DNA from: Rotaria macrura
Taxonomy: Eukaryota > Rotifera > Eurotatoria > Philodinida > Philodinidae
Assembly: GCA_900239685.1 (NCBI GenBank)
Contig: OENT01000038.1
Location: forward strand, 62,001 to 126,000
Length of the DNA stretch: 64,000 nt
Direction of reading: 5' to 3'
In this document: positions 18,449 to 31,800 of the stretch, in pieces
How positions within the stretch are numbered: position 1 is the stretch's first letter
How the letters are laid out: each line of letters begins with the position of its first letter
The notes under the pieces: model-generated
The model's input: only the letters and a program-made list of their open reading frames with translations
Told to the model about the DNA's origin: nothing
Database searches by the model: none
Translations under genes and position numbers: made by a program

Positions 18449-19901
18449 TCAGACTGGAAATGTATGATGACTATGTTGAGACCACGGTTTATTAGTATCC
18501 AATATATGAGCCATGGATGATAAAGCATCTGGCTGATTGTAATATGGTTCTTCAATTGTTGGTGCTGAGTCTTGGTTTGATATTCTATTATTCTGCGTAC
18601 TATCATGCTCACTATCGTTATCTTCTTCTTCTGATGCTTCACCTGGGCCAAGTAGAAAATGTACATGATTTTTACTCGGTATATGTTTTAGGAATGGTTC
18701 AGCTTCATCTGAACTGGTGGGAACATCATTTGTGGACGCAGATGCTTGATCAATAACAATAGCCGGAGATGATACCATACGTTTTTTGATTCCAACTTCT
18801 TCATCGATAGTTAGTACGCGGTGTATGGAATGAGAGCTACTATTTCTATGCTGGTGATGGTGTTGTTCACCTGCGGCATTGGTTGATGAAAATGACTGTC
18901 TCACAAGGCTAACAGAAGAAAGTGTAGTACGAATATTGTGTGCCGTTGTGACTAAATGTTGACCAATATATTGAGCTATGCGACGTTTCCGTATTGAATA
19001 TACACTTTGTAAGATGACGAGTAAACCGATAATGATTGAATACTGCGTTGTAATAAATAAAAGCCCATGTGTTGGATCGGTTCGTAGATGAGAGAATTTA
19101 GCATAATCATTAATAATATCTTGACATATTAGTAAATCTGGAGATTTCGAAGAACTATTCTTTTGATAATAACATATACAAATGCTATACTTTTCATTAT
19201 GATTTAATGAAGTTAATTTTAATGAATTTGTAAAATGAGGATAGGGTCTCACTTTTGTATTTCGTATGTTCAATTTTTCTAGTTTGAGTATAATTTCTCG
19301 ATTTTGACTATACGGTCGAATAATGAATAGAAAGTATTCCAATGAAAATATTGATTTAAGCGAACTAGACGGAAGCGTAGTCATTGTTGCCAACAGATTT
19401 TGCTTTCGTTCAGCTTTTCCAGAATATATCCTATTTTCAATTAATGATTTTGGAATAGAGAATAGATCAAATGTTACACGGATACTATCTTTATCAATGA
19501 AATTCCAATCGATTTCATAATGAGGACCTGGATGAATTTGAGGTAAAGTGATGACAGATGATTCTTCAGCCGTTTCTAGCAAATCATTAACGAATACTTC
19601 ATTTTTTGTTTCTTCAACTATTCCATCTGTACTAGTCCTATCTTCAGATGATGCAATCAGTTTTCTTTCTATGCCACTTTGATCGAGCGAAGTATTGGTA
19701 ATGACAGTCTACAACAAAAACCGGCAAACTATTCTCATCACGCTTATTATATTTGCTTACTGTTGTCAAAGAACCATTAATAACACTATTCAATGTAGGT
19801 TTCGGTAAGTTTGTTGTTGTCGTTACATTATTTAAAGAAATCGTCTTACTTGTTGATGTTAATAGCAGAAATAAGATTTGTTTTATAAACAACATTTTCA
19901 C
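18449..19901 (-). CDS. Single-pass type I membrane protein, family not recognised
   Basis: Two exons (19901-19761 and 19708-18449) joined across a 52-bp GT-AG intron give 466 residues. It opens with a hydrophobic signal peptide (MLFIKQILFLLLTSTSK) and a Ser/Thr-rich stretch with N-glycosylation sequons. The extracellular part ends in a segment like the last strands of a fibronectin type III fold (LNHNEKYSICICYYQ, then a Cys in LLICQDI). One transmembrane helix follows near residue 285 (YSIIIGLLVILQSVYSI), then a basic stop-transfer RKRR. The long cytoplasmic tail has a His-rich run (EQHHHQHR), an acidic run (EASEEEDNDSEHD) and many Ser/Thr. This suggests a small receptor or adhesion protein, but I cannot name the ligand or family. 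The 3' end faces USP7. Confidence 0.7.
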
Positions 19902-22900
19902 ATAGATTTAAATAAGGATTTGACTCATTCAAAATGATGTTGTGGATGTCTCTTCAACAGTAATCTAGTTAGAATGAAAAAAAAAACGAAACAAACAGAA
20001 CACAAAAATGTTACAATAGGTGAGAAAAAGACGAAAAGAACGTTCAACGAGCACATACACCAAATAGAACATAGTAATAGAAAGAGACGTTGTGTCCTTT
20101 CTTCTTTTAGCAATATTGGATGATTCAGAACTATTCATCAACAAATGGTTAAAAGAGGATTGCTACAGACGTGGTGAGAAAAAAGTGGTCGAACGTTCGA
20201 AGGAAAGAAGAAGAAGAAGACAAAGTAAGCGAAGAGGAAAAAAACAGAAAAAAAGCAGCAAGAATAAGAACATAAAAACAGGAAAATGGAAAAAGAAGCA
20301 GCAGAAAAACTAATGCTTGCATGCATGTGCAAATATATGGCAGAGTCGTTCTTCTTCCAGTAACAGAATATGAAAGAGAAAAGTTGTAACTGAGACTATG
20401 TCGAGTAGTTAAAGATAGTAAGATGAGAATATTACTGATATCAATAAATCATGCCCATGATGATTGATGATTGTTAATAGACACTCACTCTTCTACAACA
20501 AGTTATTAAAAGAATGAAAGATAAAGAATTAAAAATTATACTTGAAGTCTTTCTGTCTTTCGTACGTTTTCCTTATGAAGAAATTTTTTTTTATTAAGGC
20601 ATACGAAAAACGTCAGCTTGCCAATCAGTAAAATAGGCTTGTTTTGATTGTCACGCACCTTTACTTTTACGTAAATTTTTCTACTTGGATTCGAATGTTT
20701 TGTGCGTATGAAGAAAAACAAATCAGTAGAGAAAAACAAAAGTTTATACTCTTGACAAGAATACGTCATAATTTGATAGCTACAATTGCACATCTTTGAT
20801 CGAAAGCATGGTTTATCATCTCTCAGATCTGTACATTCTTGAATTTTCGATTCTTTTTTTTGTTGCATTCTTACGATAAAAATACATTCATCTAAAATTA
20901 TTAAGTTCGTTTTCTTTTGATCTTACTACAACTTACTATGAAATTACCCTGGCGGGGATGAGAATCATATTCATATAGTTCACAACTTTTAAAAATGAAG
21001 TTTACCTGCAACAAATAAAACTCAACATTTACCTTCAATACTGATTCTTGAGACGCCTTGACATTAGTAATAATATTGCATTAACATAACTTACTTGACT
21101 CAATGATTGCTCGTAGACTGAAGTTATGAAAACACTCGTGCCACTAGTATTATTGTTGATAGATAATGCAAAAATGAATTCAGTCAAGATTTGATCGAAA
21201 AATAAATATTAAATAAAGCAGTGGAATAAAAACAAACACATACCAGTCAAATCTCAATCGTATACATTCGAATAAACTTATAAAATTCTTTCACAATCAC
21301 TCAAAATCTTGAATAAAATAGATTATATTTCTATTATCAATCGATGATAATTTTTTTCTAATCCATGTAGGTATAATTAACAAATATTGGATATGAATAT
21401 TTCTATGGTGAACAAATTTTCTGAAGCAAACACATTATTTATAGCCAATGATGAATGATTGAATAATGACTTTCATCTAATGATATATAATAATATCGAT
21501 TGCTCATAATTCGAAATACATTACTGAATAAAATAAGACTTATTGCAAAAAAATAACAAATCTAGACGTGTACAGATCATATATAGAATCATATATTATC
21601 ACAGAATAGATGATTCAATTCGCACATTGCCATCCTTTTTGTGTATGGTAATCTACTGAAAAAGGTTATTTTTGCTTCTCTTTGTACGTGTAGGAAAAGA
21701 CGAATATTCGATTATGTATAGACTAACTCGAGGTCTTGTTGTTGACATAGAAGAGTATCAAAATTATTCAAGTGCGTACCTCCGCCCCCAGAACATTTGT
21801 TGCCCATGTATGATACATTGCATCGAAATATAAACAAACAATATTATCACCATCCTACTGGCGTCAAATTATCACTGTAAACTTGCTAGTTGCTTTCTCA
21901 GTGGTAGATTGTCGTTAATTGTATGATTGAAATTTATCTTAATTTGGATTTTTATTGAAAACTTTTATCGATTTAATTTCCAGATGGTTATTGAATGGTA
22001 AATAATGTACGTTGTGGTTTCGATTATTAGAATAGAATCATTTTGTTTTAAAAATTTCATAAAAAAATAATTATCTTTCTTCATAATCTGTTATACAACG
22101 TACATACATACATACACTGCCACTAATCATTCATAAATTTCAATACAACAGAGAAGAATAGAGCGAATAACGAATTATTCCTTGAGAAATGAATAGAAAG
22201 AATGTGCATTTCATGTTCTACCTGAGCAAGTTTACTTCTCCGAGGACAAGTTGCTATGGTTAAAACTTTACTGAATATATATATATGTATAGTCTCTTCG
22301 CTCTATGATTTGTGGAAATGACTATTTAGTATACTATGTCTTCGATAAATTTATCATAGTACCAACAACAAGAAAAAATAGTTTAAATAACGATTTACTT
22401 GAAGTACGTATTTCATGATTACGACAAAGACTTTCTAGTATTTGATAATTTGATTCTCTGTTTGGTTTTCTAGCCTAGAAAACTTTCTGTAATAAAATCT
22501 TTCTAACTCAAAAGATAAATAAATTATTATTTTTTCCAGATTCCTTGTTATCCCAAATAAATAAAGGGAAAAATCTCATCAATTGTTTTTTTCCTGTTAT
22601 AGAAACACAACAGAAAATGTTGTTATTGTGAGAGCGTTCTCTCACACTAATGTTAACTCAATATTCTAATTTTCTACAACATAATTCACTGGTTGCAAAT
22701 AAAAGGATTTCTCTAGCATCATCAGAACCATTATCTAGTCTAATTTTGAATCCAATGTCGATAATTATGTTGATGGCAATAGAATATTTATTTATTTTCC
22801 GAAACAATGAAACCTGTTAGTTACAATCGTTAGAAATGTGTTCGTACGATTCTATCTTATAAAAAGTCACATGCACATAAATTTTCCTTGATGTTTGCAT

Positions 22901-25892
22901 GCTATTTCCAACACCAATGGGAAATCAGAATGAGTTAAAGATGAAAAAAGAATGAATGACAACTTGGTTAGCAACTCTGACACACTAAAATATTCAAAAA
23001 TATATGAATTTTTCATATGATATTCCTGGATTATCTGCTAGCACTGAGACCTATTCTTTGTTCGGTAACTAATATTTATTTTCTAACCTGTAGCAGGTAG
23101 AAAATACTCCGTTGCCCTTCATAAAGTATGCAAATGCAAATGTTGAATTAATATTAACTTTCGTTAAAGAAAAAAATAGTAATATTCTTCAGAACAATCA
23201 GTCTACTTTTAGTCTTGAAATTAATACACAAAATGGACTAACTTTGAGAACCGATATCAATCGCAAATAGTGCAATCCAATAGCCACATAAGTGTCATAT
23301 AATAATGTTATATGTCCTATTAAAAACAAATCAATAATTTTAGTTTCATTCATGAAGCTTTTCTATAAGGATTTGGCGACGAAATATGAATTCATTGTTA
23401 TAATATATTGTGAGTGTTGTGACGATCTATCTTCTTCTATTTTCTGACATTTCTTGTAACACCAAGTATTAATGAACAATACAATCAGGCGTATATACGT
23501 TTCAGTCCAACTAGTGCCAAGACGGCTCAACTTGAACATGAGTTGAAATATGACGACTATAGTCTATTGCAGTTTCAGTCAAGATCAATCTTGACTATAG
23601 GATTATGCATATTGCTTTCTCTATCAATCTGCTAGTCTGGTAGAAAAAAAAATCTAGTGAAAGAGCAAGCAACAGAAAAGAAAAAAAAAACAATTGAATG
23701 AAAATAAACCGTCATATATGATACAACAAGCTAGGAAAAAATTAGTATGTTAATTTACGCTTCTGTGCGGTATGTATATGTGTGTGAAATTCTAAAGTAG
23801 GTCTAGGAAATGCGCATATATGAAGGTATGTACACATTATAGGCCATCAGAACTTGGGCTTAAAAAATTTATCTTACAATGAAGAATCTAAATGTTTCTC
23901 ATAGAATCATGTGTTAAAGTCGAAGAGATTGTGCGCCATCCGACCAACTTTTGCAGACTTCAACCACAAGAAATTAGATGACACTTTACGTGACGTACAA
24001 TCTTTGCTATAGCAAGCATACATATAGAATGTGGAAGATTTGTGAAAGTAATCATCATCTTAGCATACCATGAAGTTCAATATAACACATTCACTATTCA
24101 TAATAGTTGACAATTGCGTGAAACCATGAATATAAAATACACCTATAAAATTTTATCTTAAAGTTAATGGATATCCTAGGTATACTTTGATAACCTGTCT
24201 ACTCTATTGAGAACGATCTGTTCTAATATGTTGGGTGAGAGATAAAATCAATTTCAGGCTACAAAAGAAAATGGGTAAATCGATCGCTGTAAACAAAATT
24301 GTTTTGCATTTATCTTTTCCAGTTTACCCAATTGTCTTGCTACATCGAAGGCGACAATCAAAAAATAAACGAAGTGAAGCACTTCGATGACATGACAATA
24401 ACAAACAAAGAAGTCGAGCGAGAACAACGATTGAAAACATATGAACAATAAAAATTCAATCAGAAAATAACTAGTATCGAATATTGCAATGCGAGGTCGA
24501 TGATTGAGGAGCTCAGACTTTATAATAACTCCTAGGAAATAATCTTCTTCTAGTTGGCTTGTTTTAGTTCCTCAAATCTCGCTCTATACACTTGTATCTA
24601 TAGATGTGTCTCTTGTTACTCTCTATGCAAAATAGATTTGAACGAGTTATATGAATATTACATTTTATGATTCACTCATTTCCATTTAACATTCCTATAA
24701 GAATTTCTAGTGCCACTATCAATAAAGTAATATGAACTGTTGCAATCGGTTATTATTACGTTCTATCTAATGTTTCATCATGAATTCAATACAGAGAAAC
24801 CCAATAAAACAATGGTTCTAGAACATTGAAAGAAGATAAGTTTCAAATCTTAACATGTCTCAATCAGAATTAGCTGTTGATTAAATATATTGTTCGTATT
24901 ATGTGTTCGACAAAATTCACAATGACATGATTTCGGATAATGCTTAGTATGAATTTCTTCTCCATTCTTGAATGACAGACTACAAAGCCTATATGAATCT
25001 ATCTTCAGTGTATTTACATGTAAAATTTTAGACATTCGAGTATAAAATTAATGACGATTGCTATACATGATCATTTTTATATCTGATAAAGATTCTCAAG
25101 TGCTCTCATATAAATCTTGCCAGTATAACATCCTGCTTAATTTGAGTTTTGTAGTAAGATTATTTAAATAGATAAAGATAAATTTCTTATACTCTCTATT
25201 ATATCTTTGAGAAAAAAATATCTCATTCTAGCTACGATTAGTAAACCAAACTATCGATTCGTTTTCAAACTTTTCGAACTTGGTTTATTTCAGACGTCGA
25301 CGATGTGTTATCGAATCAGAATCTATACAAGTAAAAAATTGAGGAAAAAGTTGAATATTTGTTCTTCAAGTTGATATACATAGATTTGATTTAACATGTA
25401 CATGTAATTCATGCATAAATGTTCTTTGCCAGTTAGGAGAATCGTTTCAATTAGTTCAATGAATCATGTCTTTTGCTTAGTTAATACTGACGATTGATGA
25501 GAGAAAACGAAATCACAATCAATGCAACATGTGTTTAACAACAATATGTGACTCAGGCATTTTTATCGATTTATGATTTCTTCTATATTTTCTACATTCA
25601 AATCAAAGCAATGCAAACAGTAACATATTGTAAATGATTAGATTCATTGAATGCTACCTCGACAATGTGATTCAAGGACTTTGTACAACATCATGTTCAG
25701 AAGAACATTCGGAAATATTAAATCTTATTTTTAAAATCATATTTTTTGGAAAAAATAACAAACATCTAATATTTTTTATTGAAATTCAAAAGAATCCATC
25801 ATAAATCATGGCGTAGAATTTATTCATATTATAAAATCTTTAGATTAGAAATCAATCAATTAAATTACTGACTATGAACAATGCGAAATTAA
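19902..25892. other. Long gene-poor interval of about 6 kb
   Basis: No spliced gene could be assembled here. The short open frames look like chance, with low-complexity or AT-driven composition. Two have some cysteine pattern but no linked exons: 20536-20868 minus (CTDLRDDKPCFRSKMCNCSY) and 24850-25035 minus (CHCEFCRTHN). The left part should contain the promoter of the membrane-protein gene, and the right end the 3' UTR of VPS18, with an AATAAA on the minus strand near 25819-25824. Confidence 0.45.
20172..20312 (+). repeat. Polypurine low-complexity tract
   Basis: An almost pure A/G run on the plus strand (GAAGAAGAAG and GGAAAAAG units), lying some 270 bp or more upstream of the minus-strand membrane-protein start. 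It produces Lys/Arg-rich pseudo-frames on one strand and Phe-rich ones on the other. It could be a promoter-proximal tract or simple sequence. Confidence 0.55.
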
Positions 25893-28800
25893 TTATAAAA
25901 TAGCATCCAATGGTTGATCCAAATAATCAACAGCTGTTTCACCACATAATACACATTGTGAAGCAACAAGATCATCGAGTTCTTGTTGTACACTTTCCAT
26001 ATCACGTGATGGTGGTGCTATTCCACTAGCTATGATGGACTGTAAACGATTGACAACATCGATATCTTTTTGTATTAGTTTTTGTTTCGAAGATTTGTCA
26101 GATTTCTGTTTAGTTTGTTCATTGACTTGTCCAGTTTTGTTTGATGTTTGCAAACGATTTGTTTCATCTGTATTGCGTTCATCTTTACGCTTCATCAAAC
26201 GTCGTACATATGTAAATAAACAGTCACCGTGAAAATAATGTCCACAAGCAAATATATAAAACGTTGATTGTAACATTAAAGCTTGTTCACATAGAGAACA
26301 TGTTGCCGTGGAATCAATGGTTGCAACACATCGTGTACGATATTTAGCTAAATCTTCACGTATATCATCAATCGATTTCGATGCATCATTCATTTCAGTT
26401 CTCAAATCAGTTAAACGATCATTATAATGTTCTAGGGATTTGATAATTGGTTTCTTAAATTGATCGATGGTTTCAAAATCAGGAAATAATGGAAGAATGT
26501 CTTCAATTTTAAGTAAATCATTACCACAATCTTCGAGAATTTCCATGACTTCATTAAGATCATGTCCTTGGGTGACCACAGAACTAGCTAAATAGACACA
26601 TATAGAATATGAATGATCAAAATCAATTACTCACATGTAGACTTATCATTTTTTCTCGTAATGAAAAGTATTTTCATCACGAGAAAAAAATCAATAAAAA
26701 TATTAACTGGGAATACTTTTACACAAGGCATGCTGTCATTTTGTTAGATATACTATGTTTTCTGTCAAAAAATGTAATCATTAACAACAGCTGTTGTTTA
26801 AATGTTATGTTTTTAACAGAAATATCCGAAAGTCTACTTGGTATTTTCTTTTTGTGATTTGTTCGTTCGCGTAAAATTCTTTCTTTTTGTGATAATGTAA
26901 CATATAGGGAATACAAAAGTCTTTTTTTTAATAAAGATTGTCTAGATATGAAGATCTTGTTTTGTTGAAGAATTCTACAAAATATCATGATTTCTGATCG
27001 AATCGTCGACAGTCGATTTTTTACAAGAAGTTTAACATATTCTAAAACTTCGACAATTTTTTGATTGTACGTTATAGATGATTCAATTTTTTTCGAGAAA
27101 ATTTGTCAAACTAGTTTCTGAGCAGATACTGAATAGATTTTGTACAACAGAGCTGCCAGTCTGACCTGTTTGTGATTCTATACTGATTTTTCTATCGATA
27201 AACTTTAAACACAAGATCGCACTATATGTTTGTAATTTTATACAAAAACTGAAATCTTTTGTAAATGATACGCAATCTGTTTGAGCTCAATAGTGACGGA
27301 ATTAAAAGAAGATAATCACTCTTGTTCTTTTTTTTTCTTACATTTCATTTATTAGTCATTCAATGTGTACCACAACTTAAGGTCATCAACGGTTGCTCAA
27401 TTATAATCGTAGATTTTAATGATATATATCCTACCCTGTAGTGCTAAGTTTTCTAGGTAGAAACTCAATGTTTTTATCCTCGTCGAACAACTTCCTGTGG
27501 AGTATTATTGACTTTTCAAATGTCTTTCAATGAGATTTTTCAAGGCTTTTACCAGGAGACAAGAAAAAAAATGACGTTCCCAATAGCTTTTATTCTAAGA
27601 AATAAGTGAAATGACTTCCAAACTATCTTTTTCAATTACTCTGGAGCCAATCACTATTTCACAATGCAATCGAAAGTTGGAGATCCGTGAGTGAGAAAAA
27701 TCGGTCATAGCTTATGTGTACTGACTTTTATACTCAACGATTTATATCGAACAAGAGTATCTAACAGCAGTTATGTTTTATTGAATTCCTCTGGCACAAT
27801 CTATTGAAAAATCATCAAATGTAAATATTTGACCATTTACCTCTTCATTAGTATCATTATTGTATTCTACAGAACAGATATATTATTAAGTAAAACACGA
27901 AAGAACAACTATGGCATTGCTTATAACAGTGAATGATTAGCTATTTAATCATACTGATATACTATAGGTGTTTCTTATGTTAAACAAAGTAACTAAGAGT
28001 TTTGAAAGAATTTTCAGTTGTAAAATTTAAAAACCTTCATAAGTTCAAAATTTCAAAAATATTAGTTATCTCACCAAATGAAAGAAAATCTGATCAATGG
28101 TTGGATTATTGTAGAACGAAATCGCCTAAGTTGACCTGTAGGTTAGACAAAGGCTTAGAGTTCTCTTTGATTTTTTAGCGTGATCATGCGAGACCAACCA
28201 GCCAGCAGGCCGAAGAAAAAGAGGGTAGCCTATTGATAGTTCTGTTGTACAAAGTTGAGAGACTGTGCGACGAAGGCTACTATTTTGTTTTTTAATATTG
28301 ATTGAGTTTTTTTTAAATGAAATGAATAATTTAAACATCAGTTTCAATACATTTTTCTCTTGATTTAGATCGATATACAACATCATTGTGTAAGCCTTAT
28401 TGATGGAATACGAACATGTGAACTATCGATGTTTATTCGAAACTCTTGCCATTACATGTATATGAATTGAATCGTATGGAAATACCATAAAAATCATGAT
28501 GCTATCAACTCAGAGCATGTAAGAATCCTAACATTAACATACATTCAACAAATTAGTTCTTACCAATTTTAAGCCATAATTTTTTTGTTCGTTCATCATT
28601 ACTCGGAGCTGTTGATGCACATTCTTTTGCTAGTTTAACACTGACCTATAATTGTAAAAAATAACAAAACTTCATCTATGGCTAATTGTTTTCTTTGTAT
28701 TTATACTTTTAAAGCTGTATCGACAGCTTCCTCGTGCATATTTAACAAACGATATAAAAAGACACTTTCTTCTTTAAGGTCATGATCAATACAAAGACGC

Positions 28801-31800
28801 AATGCATATCTTGGATCATAGTTTATGCTAAGAGGATCCTAATGGAACATAGACGAAATTTCCTTACATCAATATATGTATATTTAATATAGACTACATA
28901 CTTCATTTTGATTTCTTAAATAAGGCATTATTTTACTAGAATCGAATTTAACATATTCCGAAAGAAGATAATTGTGTATTGATTTATCGATACATCCTCG
29001 TACCAAACAAAATTTTAAAAAATCTAATACACTTACGCCCTTCAATTAGAAATAATTAATAATATAAAAGAAAATAGATCAATTATATATTTTTTACTGT
29101 TGGATATGCTCGTGCATAGGCGATCATTGCTGGTAGTAATTCTTTAGGTTTCAAAGAATCATTATATTTTTTTTTCCAAACAGATATAAGATTTTCAGGT
29201 CGTTTTTCAATCAATGTTGGTGAATATTTATATAGAAGTTCGTAATTAATCTAAAATATAATTAAAAACGAACAGGTTATTCACGATGATAATCCTAGAT
29301 ACCAGTGGTTCAATGGTTTTTAATGCTTTGTCATAGTCTTCACGTTCAAGATAGAGTAAAATAACACGTTCATAATCTTGTACGTGTTCAGCAAATAAAA
29401 TTAAATCATCTAGATCACCATGACTTGTTAATAGATCATACATTGCTGAACGATGTTCTTTCAAACATGCTTGTATCACTGTTCGATTGAATGGGAAAAG
29501 ACAGAAAGAAAACATGTCGAAAATGAAAATAATACAAGTGCCGATAAATAGAAATGTTGAAAACGACAGTTTATTGAAGTTAAAATCCTTCTTACCTCCA
29601 CCTCACATTATCGTTTTCGACATTTCTATGATCAGCGTTTTTGTCATCATACCGTCTGTTTTACGTAAGAAGTATTGAAATTTTCGACGAATTTCCTCAA
29701 ATTTATTTTTTCGATTGTTTTCATCAAATTCTTCATTCGACGGAGAATTAAATGGTACTCGAGTATTTGCACTCGGTGATGTTGTTGCTTGATTTGGTGT
29801 TATACAATCATGTTGACGTAATTCATCAAGTTCATTCAAGAATAAATCGGTTAACCATAATGTTAATATTGTTATCTGTGTACTGTCCTATTCGAATAAA
29901 AATAAGAGCGGTCATTTATACTCATAATATATATTCCAATTCGTTTTTTAAAAATATACTTCAGATGGTTTCTGATGTTTTAAAACAGTTTGCAGATATT
30001 CTCGAAGTGGTTCTTTATCTCTTAAAGCGAAAAATTTCAATGTTACGTCTTCAAATGTTGTATCTGATTCAGCATATTTTTCGGCACTGCCTGTATATCT
30101 AAACGATTCAAGAAAAAAAAACCAATGTAATATTGTTTTTTACAATAGAATTCAAACGAATAAATGTTTACTCTTTTTTATTAAATAGATAATCTGCATG
30201 TCTAGAATTGATGGAACGTTTTCGTCGCATTGTTTCATTGGAATCATCTAACTAATATGGATCAATACAATAAAAAGCATGATTCAAGTTTATTAACATA
30301 CGACAACACAAGTTTCGATAGCTTTTTGAAAATCTTGTTTTTGCATAAAAACACGCCAAACATCTCGACGTTCATCTTTAATAACATATCGAAGAACACG
30401 ATCATCAGTACATGCCCATAGTTGATCCCGCATTTGATCACGTGCATAACAAACTGGTGTGCCACTCTAGAGATAGTTTTACGATCGAGAATAAATACCA
30501 TCTTTAATACTTTAGGAACTACGAAGTGAAAAATTTTCGCTGATTTTAATCGAATTATTCTGTAACAAAATCAAAATTGAAATTGATTGGTAATTTTGAT
30601 TATCGTAGATCACGACTTGACCATTACTTCATATTGTTACCTATTCAGTTTGAAATTTTCGGATTAAAATTGATTATTATGCAGCAAAATCAACATGTAA
30701 AATCGATTGATAATTTCGATTTTGTTGCATAATAATCAATTTTAATCCGAAAATTTAACACTTGATAAGTAGCAATATGAAGTAATGGTCAAGTCGTGAT
30801 CTACGATAATCAAAATTACCAATCGATTTCAATTTTGATTTTGTTGCAGAATAATTCGATTAAAATCAGCGAAAATTTTTCACTGGGTAGGTCAATCACA
30901 ACGATAATATTCTATTCTGGATGAGAAAAATATCGCCAAACAAATAGATCATTATTCTTGTATCATAAGAACAATAGAAACATTTACCTCTTTGTAAATT
31001 TTTTTCAAATTACAATCAAATGTATGCTGCTGACGATAATCATACGACTTCTATTTTATCAGTAAAGACGTCAAAACTATGAACTTGTTTCGTATTCTAT
31101 CCATGTGATTGGAAAAGCATTTCTAATCCTTAGAGTATACTTTATACCTCTCTAATCAAACTGATTCTTTTGCTGATGTAGGTGTGTGCGTGCGTATGAT
31201 CAATTATACTGAATTAGGGTCAATAAATGAATGATAAAGATTAGTAGAATTTTTCTCAGATATTTATACATGAAACTTACTGCCATAGAACCATCGATCA
31301 TGACAATTTTTTCATTGACAGTACATACAACACGTATTTGATTTTCATTCGGAAACATCATAAGACAATGAAATTCCGTTAATGCAACCGATTTAGGCGG
31401 CTTTTCTTCATCTCTTTGTTTAAGACTTTTATCAATAAAATAATCGATTATACGATGACGTTGAATGAAAGAATTTTGCACATTAATTGGATCGATTTCA
31501 GTATAAAATAGACCGGCACCAGTTATCGATGCAAATTGCCGATGTAGTAGTTGTGTCGTCGGTGATTTTCGTTTGACGAATAACTGAATTTCACTTTGAG
31601 CATTGCCACTTGGAAATTCGAGATGTTTCAAATCGGATAACGAAGCATCACGAAAGAATGCGAAAAATGTTGAAAAATAATCTGATTTACGTGATGGATC
31701 AATCTGATGTTCAAAATAATACAATGCTCTAATGTAAAACAACAGAAAAGTTAATGGAACTTCGCTAGATCAGGTATTAGCAGCTCTAAGAGAAATGTCT

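Noticed and set aside
19709..19721. A 13-bp GT-AG 'intron' in the membrane-protein gene
   Set aside because: Far too short for splicing; the donor at 19760 gives a 52-bp intron with a better GTAAGC signal and the same acceptor.
20092..20332. Lys/Arg-rich frame and its Phe-rich antisense
   Set aside because: Low-complexity polypurine tract with no splice links or conserved motif.
24254..24448. Minus-strand 64-codon hydrophobic frame
   Set aside because: Isolated, no neighbouring exons, no recognised motif; compatible with chance in AT-rich DNA.
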